Of a stretch of 64,000 bases of DNA, positions 39,604 through 47,384 are shown piece after piece. The DNA lies in assembly GCA_030583905.1 (NCBI GenBank), contig CP129481.1, positions 1,178,001-1,242,000 on the forward strand, read 5' to 3'. This DNA comes from Anaerolineales bacterium (GTDB lineage: Bacteria; Chloroflexota; Anaerolineae; Anaerolineales; Villigracilaceae). The position numbers and the translations under genes are program-made. Under the pieces are notes generated by a model, which saw only the letters and a list, made by a program, of their open reading frames with translations, did not search any database and had not been told where the DNA came from. Positions within the stretch are counted from its first letter, which is position 1, and each line of letters opens with the position of its first letter.

Positions 39604-41484
39604 ATGGCAAAAATCATTGGCATTGATCTTGGCACGACCAACTCCGTCGCGGCAGTGATGCAGGGCGGGGAACCGATCGTCATTCCATCGGCGGAGGGCG
39701 AGCGTCTCGTCCCTTCGGTGGTGGCGATGAACAAGAACGGTGAGCGTTTGGTGGGGCGCGTGGCGCGCAATCAGGCGATCACGAATCCACAGAATACCAT
39801 CTTTTCAGTGAAGCGTTTCATGGGGCGCAAGTCCGATGACCCTGAAGTGGAGCGTACCCGCAAGCGCGTCCCGTATGCGGTGAAGGCGGCGGATAACGGC
39901 GATGTGCGCGTGGAACTGGGCGGCAAGGATTATTCTGCGCCGGAGGTTTCGGCGATGATCCTTGCGAAGATCAAAGCGGATGCGGAAGCGTATCTCGGTG
40001 AGACCATCACGCAGGCGGTCATCACCGTGCCCGCATATTTCAACGATGCGCAGCGCAACGCGACGAAAGATGCCGGCAAGATCGCAGGCTTGGAAGTGCT
40101 GCGCATCATCAACGAGCCGACGGCTTCGTCGCTGGCGTATGGCTTGGACAAGAAGAAGAATGAAATTATCTGCGTGTACGACCTCGGCGGCGGCACGTTC
40201 GATGTTTCGATCCTGGATGTCGGCGACGGCGTGTTCCAGGTCCGCGCCACGAGCGGCGATACCTTCCTCGGCGGTGACGACTTCGACCTGCGCATCATGG
40301 ATCATTTGATCGCGGAGTTCAAAAAGGACAATGGCATCGACCTGAACAACGACCGTCAGGCGTTGCAGCGTTTGAAGGAAGCCGCAGAAAAAGCGAAGAT
40401 CGAACTCTCCACTGTGATGCAGACCGAGATCAACCTGCCGTATTTGACGGCGGATGCGAGCGGTCCGAAGCACCTTGTCATGACATTGACCCGCGCCAAA
40501 CTGGAGCAGATCACCGCGGATCTTGTCGACCGGACAATTGCTCCTGTCAAACAGGCATTGTCCGACGCCGGATTGAATGCGGGCGATATTCACGAGATCG
40601 TTTTGGTCGGCGGCATGACCCGCATGCCCGCCATCCAGGACCGCGTACGCGCGTTCTTCGGCAAGGATCCGCACAAGGGTGTCAACCCTGATGAGGTTGT
40701 TGCAATCGGCGCGGCGATCCAGGCGGGTGTGCTGGGCGGCGAAGTGAAGGACATCCTTCTGCTCGACGTCACGCCTTTGACGCTGGCAATTGAAACGCTC
40801 GGCGGCGTTGCTACGGCGCAGATCGAACGCAATACGACCATCCCAACCCGCCGTTCGCAGGTTTTCTCCACTGCGGCGGATAATCAGACGCAGGTCGAAA
40901 TCCATGTTTTGCAGGGTGAACGCCCGATGGCGGCGGATAATAAATCTTTAGGCAAGTTCATCCTAGACGGTATTCCGCCCGCGCCGCGCGGCGTTCCGCA
41001 GATCGAAGTAACCTTCGATGTGGATGCGAACGGCATTTTGAAGGTCAGTGCGCAGGATAAGGCGACGGGGCGCTCCCAGCATATTACGATCACAGCCTCC
41101 TCCGGCTTGAGCGAAGCGGAAGTGGAGAAGATGCGCAAGGATGCCGAATCCCATGCGGAGGAGGATCGCAAGCGCAAGGATCTGATCGAAGCGCGCAATA
41201 ACGCAGATAACACGGCATATGCCGCTGAAAAGGCGCTGCGCGAATTCGGTGATAAGGTCCCTGCGGAGGTGAGAAGCGAGATCGAAGCCAAGGTGGCTGA
41301 GGTCAAGTCCGCGGCGCAGGGCGAGGACGTGGAAGGGATCAAATCCGTCACTGATGCATTGGGGCAGGCGATCCAGAAGATCGGCGCCAGCGTCTATGAG
41401 CAGGGGCAGGCTGCGGGTGGGGGCGAAGCGGGTTCGTCGTCTGGCGAAAATCCCGATGTTGTTGATGGTGAAGTTAAAGAATAG
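39604..41484 (+). CDS. dnaK: Chaperone DnaK (Hsp70)
   Basis: A 626-aa Hsp70, full length. The ATPase domain starts [16 protein letters not shown], with [19 protein letters not shown] and [16 protein letters not shown]. The linker [16 protein letters not shown] and the substrate-binding domain ([20 protein letters not shown]) follow. The C-terminal lid ends in a Gly-rich tail and an acidic terminus. GGAG lies close upstream of the ATG. It is the third gene of the operon. Confidence 0.98.
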   Translation: MAKIIGIDLGTTNSVAAVMQGGEPIVIPSAEGERLVPSVVAMNKNGERLVGRVARNQAITNPQNTIFSVKRFMGRKSDDPEVERTRKRVPYAVKAADNGDVRVELGGKDYSAPEVSAMILAKIKADAEAYLGETITQAVITVPAYFNDAQRNATKDAGKIAGLEVLRIINEPTASSLAYGLDKKKNEIICVYDLGGGTFDVSILDVGDGVFQVRATSGDTFLGGDDFDLRIMDHLIAEFKKDNGIDLNNDRQALQRLKEAAEKAKIELSTVMQTEINLPYLTADASGPKHLVMTLTRAKLEQITADLVDRTIAPVKQALSDAGLNAGDIHEIVLVGGMTRMPAIQDRVRAFFGKDPHKGVNPDEVVAIGAAIQAGVLGGEVKDILLLDVTPLTLAIETLGGVATAQIERNTTIPTRRSQVFSTAADNQTQVEIHVLQGERPMAADNKSLGKFILDGIPPAPRGVPQIEVTFDVDANGILKVSAQDKATGRSQHITITASSGLSEAEVEKMRKDAESHAEEDRKRKDLIEARNNADNTAYAAEKALREFGDKVPAEVRSEIEAKVAEVKSAAQGEDVEGIKSVTDALGQAIQKIGASVYEQGQAAGGGEAGSSSGENPDVVDGEVKE

Positions 41485-41534
41485 AAAGTGGAAAGTGGCG
41501 GGTAACCACTTTCTACTTTCCACTTTCTGGAAAC
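41484..41534. repeat. Heptad repeat hairpin between dnaK and dnaJ
   Basis: Two direct GAAAGTG units (41484-41497), nine bases, then CACTTTC, TACTTTC, CACTTTC (41507-41527) and TGGAAAC. The second block is the reverse complement of the first, so the array can fold into a long stem in the operon mRNA. It starts on the last base of the dnaK stop and ends one base before the dnaJ ATG. Confidence 0.75.
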
Positions 41535-41535
41535 T

Positions 41536-42651
41536 ATGAGCAGCGATTATTACGAAATTCTGGGCGTGGGACGGAACGCGAGCGACGATGAGATCAAAGC
41601 CGCGTTCCGCAAACTCGCGCGCCAGTATCATCCCGATGTGAACAAGGAGCCTCACGCTGAGGAGAAGTTCAAGGAGATCAACGAGGCGTACGGCGTGCTT
41701 TCCGACAAGGAGAAGCGTGCGCGCTATGACCGTTTCGGCAAGGCGGGGCTGGGCGGCATGGGCGGCGGTTATCACGATTACACCGTCGATTTCAACGACA
41801 TCTTTGAAGACCTGTTCAGCGGATTTGGATTCTCCACGGGACGACGCTCGCGCAACGCTCCGCGCCGGGGGCGGGATCTGCAAATGCAGGTTTCGCTTAC
41901 CTTTGAGGAGGCGGTCTTCGGTGTGGAGAAGGAGATCGAGTTCTCGCGCGATGAGGCTTGTTCCACCTGTAACGGCAATGGTGCGGAGCCCGGCACAACC
42001 CCAGTGAAATGTGGGACGTGCGGCGGACAGGGCGAGGTGCGTCAGGTGCGCCAAACTTTTCTCGGTCAGATGGTGCAGACGGCAACCTGCCCCGCCTGTA
42101 ACGGTCGCGGCGAGACGATTTCGTCGCCGTGCCATACCTGCCGCGGCAGCGGACTTGAGCGTAAGCGAGTAAAGAAGAAGGTTTCCATCCCTGCCGGTGT
42201 GGACATGGGCACGCAGATCCGTTTGGCGGGAGAGGGTGCGCCCGGTGAGAACGGTGGACCGAGCGGAAGCCTGTTCCTTGTGCTGGATGTGAAGCCGCAT
42301 CAATTTTTCAAACGGCGCGAGAATGACATTTTGCTCAACCTTGACATTAACGTAGCGCAAGCCGTGCTTGGCGCGGAGATCGATGTCCCGACGCTGGATG
42401 GCGATGAGAAACTGAAAATCCCTGCGGGGACACAGCCGGGCAAGGTCTTTACTCTCAGAAATAAAGGCGTGCCGTACCTGCGCCGCAAGGATCGTGGCAA
42501 TCAGTTGGTGATCGTCAATGTGGCGGTTCCCACCAAGTTGACGAAGGAACAGCGCGAATTGTTCGAGAAATTGGCGGAGAGCCTCGGCACGACGGTCAAG
42601 CCGCAGGAGAAGGGCTTTCTGGATTGGTTGAACGAGGCGCTGGGCGGGTAG
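41536..42651 (+). CDS. dnaJ: Chaperone DnaJ (Hsp40)
   Basis: A 371-aa type I J-protein. The J domain carries HPD ([20 protein letters not shown]), then a Gly/Phe-rich linker and four zinc-finger repeats ([44 protein letters not shown]), followed by the C-terminal peptide-binding domains. No own ribosome binding site is visible because a heptad array ends next to the start codon. Translation may depend on coupling or on structure in the array. Confidence 0.97.
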   Translation: MSSDYYEILGVGRNASDDEIKAAFRKLARQYHPDVNKEPHAEEKFKEINEAYGVLSDKEKRARYDRFGKAGLGGMGGGYHDYTVDFNDIFEDLFSGFGFSTGRRSRNAPRRGRDLQMQVSLTFEEAVFGVEKEIEFSRDEACSTCNGNGAEPGTTPVKCGTCGGQGEVRQVRQTFLGQMVQTATCPACNGRGETISSPCHTCRGSGLERKRVKKKVSIPAGVDMGTQIRLAGEGAPGENGGPSGSLFLVLDVKPHQFFKRRENDILLNLDINVAQAVLGAEIDVPTLDGDEKLKIPAGTQPGKVFTLRNKGVPYLRRKDRGNQLVIVNVAVPTKLTKEQRELFEKLAESLGTTVKPQEKGFLDWLNEALGG

Positions 42652-42679
42652 GTCAGAAGGCAGAAAGCGGAATGCAGTG

Positions 42680-42708
42680 ACGAGCGGATGAGAGTCCGCT
42701 CGTTTTTT
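42680..42708 (+). terminator. Terminator of hrcA operon
   Basis: ACGAGCGGA, a six-base loop, TCCGCTCGT then TTTTT: a 9-bp stem with a T-run, right after dnaJ. Confidence 0.88.
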
Positions 42709-42729
42709 GTTTCATCGTTGTCCGTCGTT

Positions 42730-42735
42730 TATAAT
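42730..42735 (+). promoter_or_regulatory. -10 box of Nudix-crcB operon
   Basis: A perfect TATAAT, nine bases before the ATG at 42745. The leader is predicted at about three bases. Confidence 0.55.
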
Positions 42736-42744
42736 CCCTTGACC

Positions 42745-43197
42745 ATGCTCAAACCTTTGTTACGTCTTTGGCGTCTTTTGCCCATGTGGGTGCATGTCCT
42801 TGCCACAAGGCTGACCCAACCAAAATTCAACGCGGGTGTCTCGGCGTTGGTCTTCGATGAACAGGGAAGAGTGCTTCTTTTCAAACACACATATCGGAAG
42901 TTCGAGTGGGGCATCCCCGGCGGTGGGCTTGAGTACAAAGAACAACCCACAGATGCAATGGTGCGCGAGTTCTATGAAGAAACAGGGATGAAGATCGAGA
43001 TTGAGAAATTGCTGAGAGTCTCCAGCGCGAGGGAATTTCCCCATCTCGGTATTGTATATCTGTGTAAAATTACAGGCGGTGAGTTCAAACCTTCGCATGA
43101 GATTTCGGAGATGAAATATTTCGACCCAGACGACCTGCCTGTCATGCTCTTCGCGGAGAAGGATCTGATCCGCTGGGCGGCGAAGGAAATTAAATGA
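42745..43197 (+). CDS. Nudix hydrolase
   Basis: A 150-aa Nudix protein. The Nudix box is complete in GGGLEYKEQPTDAMVREFYE followed by ETGM, matching Gx5Ex7REUxEExGU. It hydrolyses nucleoside diphosphate derivatives; the substrate is not predictable. The frame is open from 42688, but the ATG at 42745 follows the promoter box. Its stop overlaps the crcB ATG (ATGA), making it the first gene of a coupled operon. Confidence 0.9.
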   Translation: MLKPLLRLWRLLPMWVHVLATRLTQPKFNAGVSALVFDEQGRVLLFKHTYRKFEWGIPGGGLEYKEQPTDAMVREFYEETGMKIEIEKLLRVSSAREFPHLGIVYLCKITGGEFKPSHEISEMKYFDPDDLPVMLFAEKDLIRWAAKEIK

Positions 43198-43577
43198 CGA
43201 ATATTCTTCTCGTTGGCATCGGCGGCTTTATCGGTTCAGTCTTGCGCTACCTGCTTAGTGGATACGTACAGCAGACTGCGAAAAGCGTCGGTTTTCCGTT
43301 TGGAACGCTGGCGGTCAATATCATCGGGTGTTTTGTGATCGGTTTTCTCGCCCAACTGGTTGAAGCGCGCGGCGCGTTCACAGGCGAAACCCGCACATTT
43401 ATCTTCTTTGGCATCCTTGGCGGGTTCACCACGTTCTCGACGTTCGGAAACGAGACCTTCAATCTGGTGCGTGACAGTCAGATGCTGAATGCGTTTGCGA
43501 ACATCGGCGCGAATGTGATCCTTGGGCTCGTTGCCGTGTGGCTGGGGCGCACGGTTTCATATATGATCTGGAGGTAA
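43194..43577 (+). CDS. crcB: Fluoride channel CrcB (Fluc)
   Basis: A 127-aa four-helix membrane protein of the Fluc family, exporting fluoride as a dual-topology dimer. The marks are GGFIGSVLRYLLSGYVQ, PFGTLAVNIIGCFVIGFL and GILGGFTTFSTFGNET. One copy only is present. It is followed immediately by a DUF190 gene, a common fluoride-locus partner. No fluoride riboswitch was recognised upstream. Confidence 0.94.
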   Translation: MTNILLVGIGGFIGSVLRYLLSGYVQQTAKSVGFPFGTLAVNIIGCFVIGFLAQLVEARGAFTGETRTFIFFGILGGFTTFSTFGNETFNLVRDSQMLNAFANIGANVILGLVAVWLGRTVSYMIWR

Positions 43578-43578
43578 T

Positions 43579-43938
43579 ATGCGGCTCCCTGAAGAAGGTT
43601 ACCTGCTGCGCATTTTCATCGGCGAATCCGATAGGCACGAACGCACGCCGCTTTACGAATGGATCGTCATTCAGGCTCGCGATCAGGGACTGGCGGGTGC
43701 AACTGTCCTGCGCGGTTTAATGGGGTTTGGCGCCAATACCCGCGCGATCCAGACGTTTAAAATCGAACGCCTTTCCACAGACCTGCCAATGGTGGTGGAA
43801 GTGATCGATACGAAGGAAAAACTTGAAGCCTTCCTCGAAATCATCGATCCGCACATCAAAGCGGGACTGGTCACGTTGGAAAGCGCAGAGATCAAGTTTT
43901 ACCGCGCCGAGAAAAACAAAAATGGAGATGGTGCATGA
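43579..43938 (+). CDS. DUF190 protein
   Basis: A 119-aa DUF190 family protein with a ferredoxin-like/PII-like fold, found next to crcB in many bacteria. The N-terminus LRIFIGESDRHERTPLYEWI and AGATVLRGLMGFG are typical. The role in fluoride response is presumed from neighbourhood. A GGAGG lies just before the ATG, and its stop overlaps the prmA start (ATGA). Confidence 0.88.
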   Translation: MRLPEEGYLLRIFIGESDRHERTPLYEWIVIQARDQGLAGATVLRGLMGFGANTRAIQTFKIERLSTDLPMVVEVIDTKEKLEAFLEIIDPHIKAGLVTLESAEIKFYRAEKNKNGDGA

Positions 43939-44855
43939 ACTGGCTCGAAGTTTCACTTACCGTGGACGGCGAACTCGCCGAATCCGTTGCGGATGTGCTG
44001 GCGCGTTTTGCCCCCAACGGCGTGATGACCGAGCAGGGTGTGCGCTTTGTCAACGACGAGGACGAAGGCACGGCGGCGGGTCCCATCACCGTCCGCGCGT
44101 ATTTGGAAGTGAACGAACAACTCGAAGAGACGCGGCAAAAACTCGAAGAGTCGCTTTACTATTTGGGAATGATCACGCCCGTGCCGACTCCAATCTACAA
44201 GCAGATCGCGGATCAAAACTGGATGGAAGCCTGGAAACAACACTACAAGCCGATCCTCGTCGGGGAACGCCTCCTCATTCTCCCCGCTTGGCTGGAGAAC
44301 CTCGATCCAAACCGTATCCCCATCAAGATCGACCCCGGCATGGCGTTCGGCACAGGGACACACCCGACGACGCAGTTGTGTTTGGAACTCATGGAAATCT
44401 CTTTCGTATGGACGACGCATGCCTCGCCCCTGCATGTCATCGACGTCGGTTGCGGCTCAGGCATTCTCTCCATCGCCGCGCTCAAACTTGGCGCAGCCTC
44501 CGTCCTCGGTGTGGACATTGACATGGAGTCCGTCAAAAATTCGCGCGAGAATGCGGATGTTAATGATGTGGGGGATGAGCTTGTTCTTGGTCAAGGCTCT
44601 GTGAGCGAAGTGCTGGCGGGGCAGTTTGCGTTCAAGTCCGCGCCGCTGGTTGTGGCGAACATCCTCGCGCCGGTGCTCATCCGTCTCTTCGACGCGGGGC
44701 TGGCGGATTTGATAGAGCCGGATGGGGAGATCATCTTAAGCGGGATTCTGGATCATCAGGCGGAAAATGTCATAGAGGCAGGGCAGGCTCGAGGTCTGAA
44801 ACGAGGCGAGATCCGTCAAATGAAGGATTGGGTGGCGATTTCCATGAAAAAATAG
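43935..44855 (+). CDS. prmA: Ribosomal protein L11 methyltransferase
   Basis: A 306-aa SAM-dependent enzyme trimethylating ribosomal protein L11. It has an N-terminal substrate domain (about 1-90) and a Rossmann methyltransferase domain with DVGCGSGILSIAALKLGA as motif I. FGTGTHPTTQLCLELME and VVANILAPVLIRL are PrmA-specific blocks. It is the last gene of the Nudix-crcB-DUF190-prmA operon; a palindromic repeat begins three bases after its stop. Confidence 0.94.
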   Translation: MNWLEVSLTVDGELAESVADVLARFAPNGVMTEQGVRFVNDEDEGTAAGPITVRAYLEVNEQLEETRQKLEESLYYLGMITPVPTPIYKQIADQNWMEAWKQHYKPILVGERLLILPAWLENLDPNRIPIKIDPGMAFGTGTHPTTQLCLELMEISFVWTTHASPLHVIDVGCGSGILSIAALKLGAASVLGVDIDMESVKNSRENADVNDVGDELVLGQGSVSEVLAGQFAFKSAPLVVANILAPVLIRLFDAGLADLIEPDGEIILSGILDHQAENVIEAGQARGLKRGEIRQMKDWVAISMKK

Positions 44856-44857
44856 TT

Positions 44858-44944
44858 ATGTCATTGCGAGTCCGATAGGGCGAAGCAATCTACCCATTGC
44901 CAGGAGATTGCTTCGGGTGGAAGAACACTGCCCTCGCAATGACA
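44858..44944. repeat. TCATTGCGAG-type palindromic repeat
   Basis: An 87-base copy with ends ATGTCATTGCGAG / CTCGCAATGACA and inner stem GAAGCAATCT / AGATTGCTTC. It lies directly after prmA and may act as its terminator-like hairpin. Confidence 0.85.
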
Positions 44945-44960
44945 ATTCGCAATTCTGTGC

Positions 44961-44966
44961 TATGAT
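44961..44966 (+). promoter_or_regulatory. Putative -10 box, near-leaderless lamin-tail gene
   Basis: TATGAT, nine bases before the ATG at 44976, with no ribosome binding site. Confidence 0.4.
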
Positions 44967-44975
44967 TCGTGCATC

Positions 44976-45452
44976 ATGGATCGCCGTAAACTCATCCAAT
45001 ACCTGTTGTTGAACGTTTTCGTCTCGGCGAGTGTGACCGGGGGAATCCTATTCTGGTATGACCGCAACTATCGCGCTGTCAACCAGCCCGCCGTCGTACA
45101 GCCGACCATTGGTGATGCTGCCAGCGTCGAACTCCGATCCGACATCCCTGTGAAGATCAGCAGTGTTATTGGCGCGGGCACGCTCGAAACGGAAGTGGTG
45201 GTCATCAAGTTCGAAGGTGACGGGCAACTGAATTTGACCTCATGGCAATTGAAAGATGAGAACGGCAACACGTTCATCTTTCCGCAACTCACGCTTTACC
45301 GGGATGGCGCGGTGCAGGTGCGTACCAGTTCAGGAGCTGACTCTATGATTGATTTGTACTGGGGCATCGGCGAGTCCGTCTGGAATTCGGGTGAGATTGC
45401 CAGGCTGTTCGACTCACAAGGCAATTTGAGGGCAGAATATCGGGTACCATAG
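44976..45452 (+). CDS. Membrane-anchored lamin-tail-like domain protein
   Basis: A 158-aa protein with one N-terminal signal anchor (about 6-27) and a compact extracytoplasmic beta domain. The pattern VVIKFEGDGQLNLTSWQLKD, NGNTFIFPQL, then VRTSSGAD and DLYWGIGESVWNSGEIARLF closely matches the lamin tail domain (LTD), an Ig-like fold used in bacterial surface and extracellular proteins. It has no enzyme motif. It lies 51 bases before a Ser/Thr kinase gene that has its own ribosome binding site. Confidence 0.78.
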   Translation: MDRRKLIQYLLLNVFVSASVTGGILFWYDRNYRAVNQPAVVQPTIGDAASVELRSDIPVKISSVIGAGTLETEVVVIKFEGDGQLNLTSWQLKDENGNTFIFPQLTLYRDGAVQVRTSSGADSMIDLYWGIGESVWNSGEIARLFDSQGNLRAEYRVP

Positions 45453-45503
45453 AAAACCATGGAATAATGGGGAAGCATCAACTACGATTTAGAGGAGAGA
45501 GGA

Positions 45504-47252
45504 ATGAACAAACTTCAACCGGGACAAATGCTGGGACCATACCGTATTATTAACGAAGTTGGTTCAGGGGGGATGGCGACTGTTTATAAAGCGTACCAGG
45601 CTTCGATGGACCGCAACGTGGCGATCAAGGTTCTGCCCGGTCAACTTGCGGAGAGTGAAGAATTCGTTAAGCGCTTTCAACAGGAAGCACGCATCATTGC
45701 CAGACTTGAACATCCATATATCCTGCCTGTCTTTGACTACGGCGAAGAAGACGGCGTCGCTTATTTTGTCATGCGCTATCTCGAAGCGGGGACGTTGAAG
45801 GATAAAATGAAAGCGCGTCCGCTTTCATTGGAGGAGATCGACCGCATCTTTACGCAACTGACCGATGCGCTTGGGTACGCTCATGCACAGGGAGTCATCC
45901 ACCGCGACCTGAAACCTGCCAACGCGTTGATCGATTCGAGCGGGAATCTGTTCCTCACCGATTTTGGGATTGCCAAATTACTCGAAAGCGCATCCCCGCG
46001 TCTTACCCAGACCGACGCCATCCTCGGCACACCCGCCTATATCAGTCCCGAACAGGCGGCGGCACTGACCGTTGACCAACGCTCCGATATTTATTCGCTT
46101 GGCATCATCCTTTATGAAATGGTCACAGGACGCGTCCCCTTCGTTGCAGATACACCGCTTGCCGTCATTCTTAAGCATCTGGGTGATCCCCTGCCTCCGC
46201 CATCGTCGCTCAAGCCGGATATCCCGCCTGGGATAGAGCAGGTGGTTCTTAAATCCCTTGCCAAGAAACCGGAGGACCGCTTTGCCAATACGGCTGAGTT
46301 TTTATCCGCCTGGAAGCAAGCCCTTGCGGGAATGGACACGATCTCCTCTATGAACACCATGGTGGACTCGGTCTCCTCCATGCAGACCGTTGTTGATCAA
46401 ATGCCCATCGATGCAACAATGACCGATCGGCTGCCCAAAGTTGATTCTTCCCAATCTTCGTCCCAATACCAACCTCCCGCAACAAGCCAACCCGTATCCA
46501 AAAAAGCGCTCACGGGACTGGCAGTGGGATGTGTTGCTCTTTTCTGTATCGTGCTCTCTGGTTTTGGAATATTCCGTTTTGCATCCAATATGTTTGCCCC
46601 GGCGCCTTCGGTCCCTGTTGTGGAAAGCTCCGCTCCAATGGAGGTATCTACCTCTGAACCTGAAGTTCCCGCCGTTCCAGCAGCGACGATTTTATTGCAG
46701 GATGATTTCTCACAGACTGCCACTACCTGGGGAACGGGAACCGATTCGAACGGTTCAATTCAATATGATACGAACACCTTGCGCTTCATTGTCTCCACCG
46801 ACGATTGGTTCACATGGAGCATCCCGAATAATCAAACCTACTCGAACGTCCGCATGGAAGTGAACGCCATCAACAACGGCACCGACCAATTCACCGCGTT
46901 TGGTATGATGTGCAACCTGCAAGCGGACGGACGTTCCTTCTATTACTTTGCGATAACGCCCGCCGGGCAGTATGTGATCGCTAAGACCTCTGCAAATCAA
47001 TCGGATGCCTTCCTCACCAACAACGGTCAGTGGGGAGACTCGGGCGTGATCTCCCGTAACGCCTCGTCCTACCGCCTCGGCGCAGACTGTGGAAACGGAA
47101 CATTGACCCTGTATGTGAATGGTGTTCAGATCGCATCAGTCGCGGACACAACCTACACAGCAGGCGGAGTCGGACTCTTCGTCTGGAGCGCCGCCCAAGC
47201 CTCCCGCACCGACGTCTCCTTCGACGATTTCCTGTTGACGGACATCCCATAA
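45504..47252 (+). CDS. Ser/Thr protein kinase with LamG-like sensor domain
   Basis: A 582-aa PknB-type receptor kinase. The kinase domain (about 12-270) has GSGGMATVYKAY, the Lys in VAIKVL, HRDLKPAN (D135) and DFGIAKL, all intact. A Ser/Met/Thr-rich linker precedes one helix at about 336-358. The extracytoplasmic part (about 395-580) is a jelly-roll domain of the concanavalin/LamG or DUF1080 type (DDFSQTATTWGTG, YFAITPAGQYVIAK, TLYVNGVQIASVAD), suggesting carbohydrate sensing. AGAGGAGAG precedes the ATG. Confidence 0.92.
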   Translation: MNKLQPGQMLGPYRIINEVGSGGMATVYKAYQASMDRNVAIKVLPGQLAESEEFVKRFQQEARIIARLEHPYILPVFDYGEEDGVAYFVMRYLEAGTLKDKMKARPLSLEEIDRIFTQLTDALGYAHAQGVIHRDLKPANALIDSSGNLFLTDFGIAKLLESASPRLTQTDAILGTPAYISPEQAAALTVDQRSDIYSLGIILYEMVTGRVPFVADTPLAVILKHLGDPLPPPSSLKPDIPPGIEQVVLKSLAKKPEDRFANTAEFLSAWKQALAGMDTISSMNTMVDSVSSMQTVVDQMPIDATMTDRLPKVDSSQSSSQYQPPATSQPVSKKALTGLAVGCVALFCIVLSGFGIFRFASNMFAPAPSVPVVESSAPMEVSTSEPEVPAVPAATILLQDDFSQTATTWGTGTDSNGSIQYDTNTLRFIVSTDDWFTWSIPNNQTYSNVRMEVNAINNGTDQFTAFGMMCNLQADGRSFYYFAITPAGQYVIAKTSANQSDAFLTNNGQWGDSGVISRNASSYRLGADCGNGTLTLYVNGVQIASVADTTYTAGGVGLFVWSAAQASRTDVSFDDFLLTDIP

Positions 47253-47294
47253 TGGCGCTTCATCTCCGGCTTTCTGTGCTATGATTCAAAAAAC

Positions 47295-47384
47295 CGATAT
47301 TCGATAGCCGATACTCGACTTTCGAATATCGAATATTGCCGACCTTCAACCTTCAACTTGTAACTTGTAACCTGTAACCCAAAC
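47295..47384. repeat. Twelve-unit heptad array before dnaX
   Basis: Consecutive 7-bp units in perfect register: CGATATT, CGATAGC, CGATACT, CGACTTT, CGAATAT, CGAATAT, TGCCGAC, CTTCAAC, CTTCAAC, TTGTAAC, TTGTAAC, CTGTAAC, then CCAAAC and the dnaX ATG. Two sub-families are visible (CGA-starting and AAC-ending). It occupies the second half of the kinase-dnaX gap. Confidence 0.85.

Noticed and set aside
42709-43193. Fluoride riboswitch before the Nudix-crcB operon
   Set aside because: The near-leaderless promoter leaves no space for it and no crcB-motif fold was recognised.
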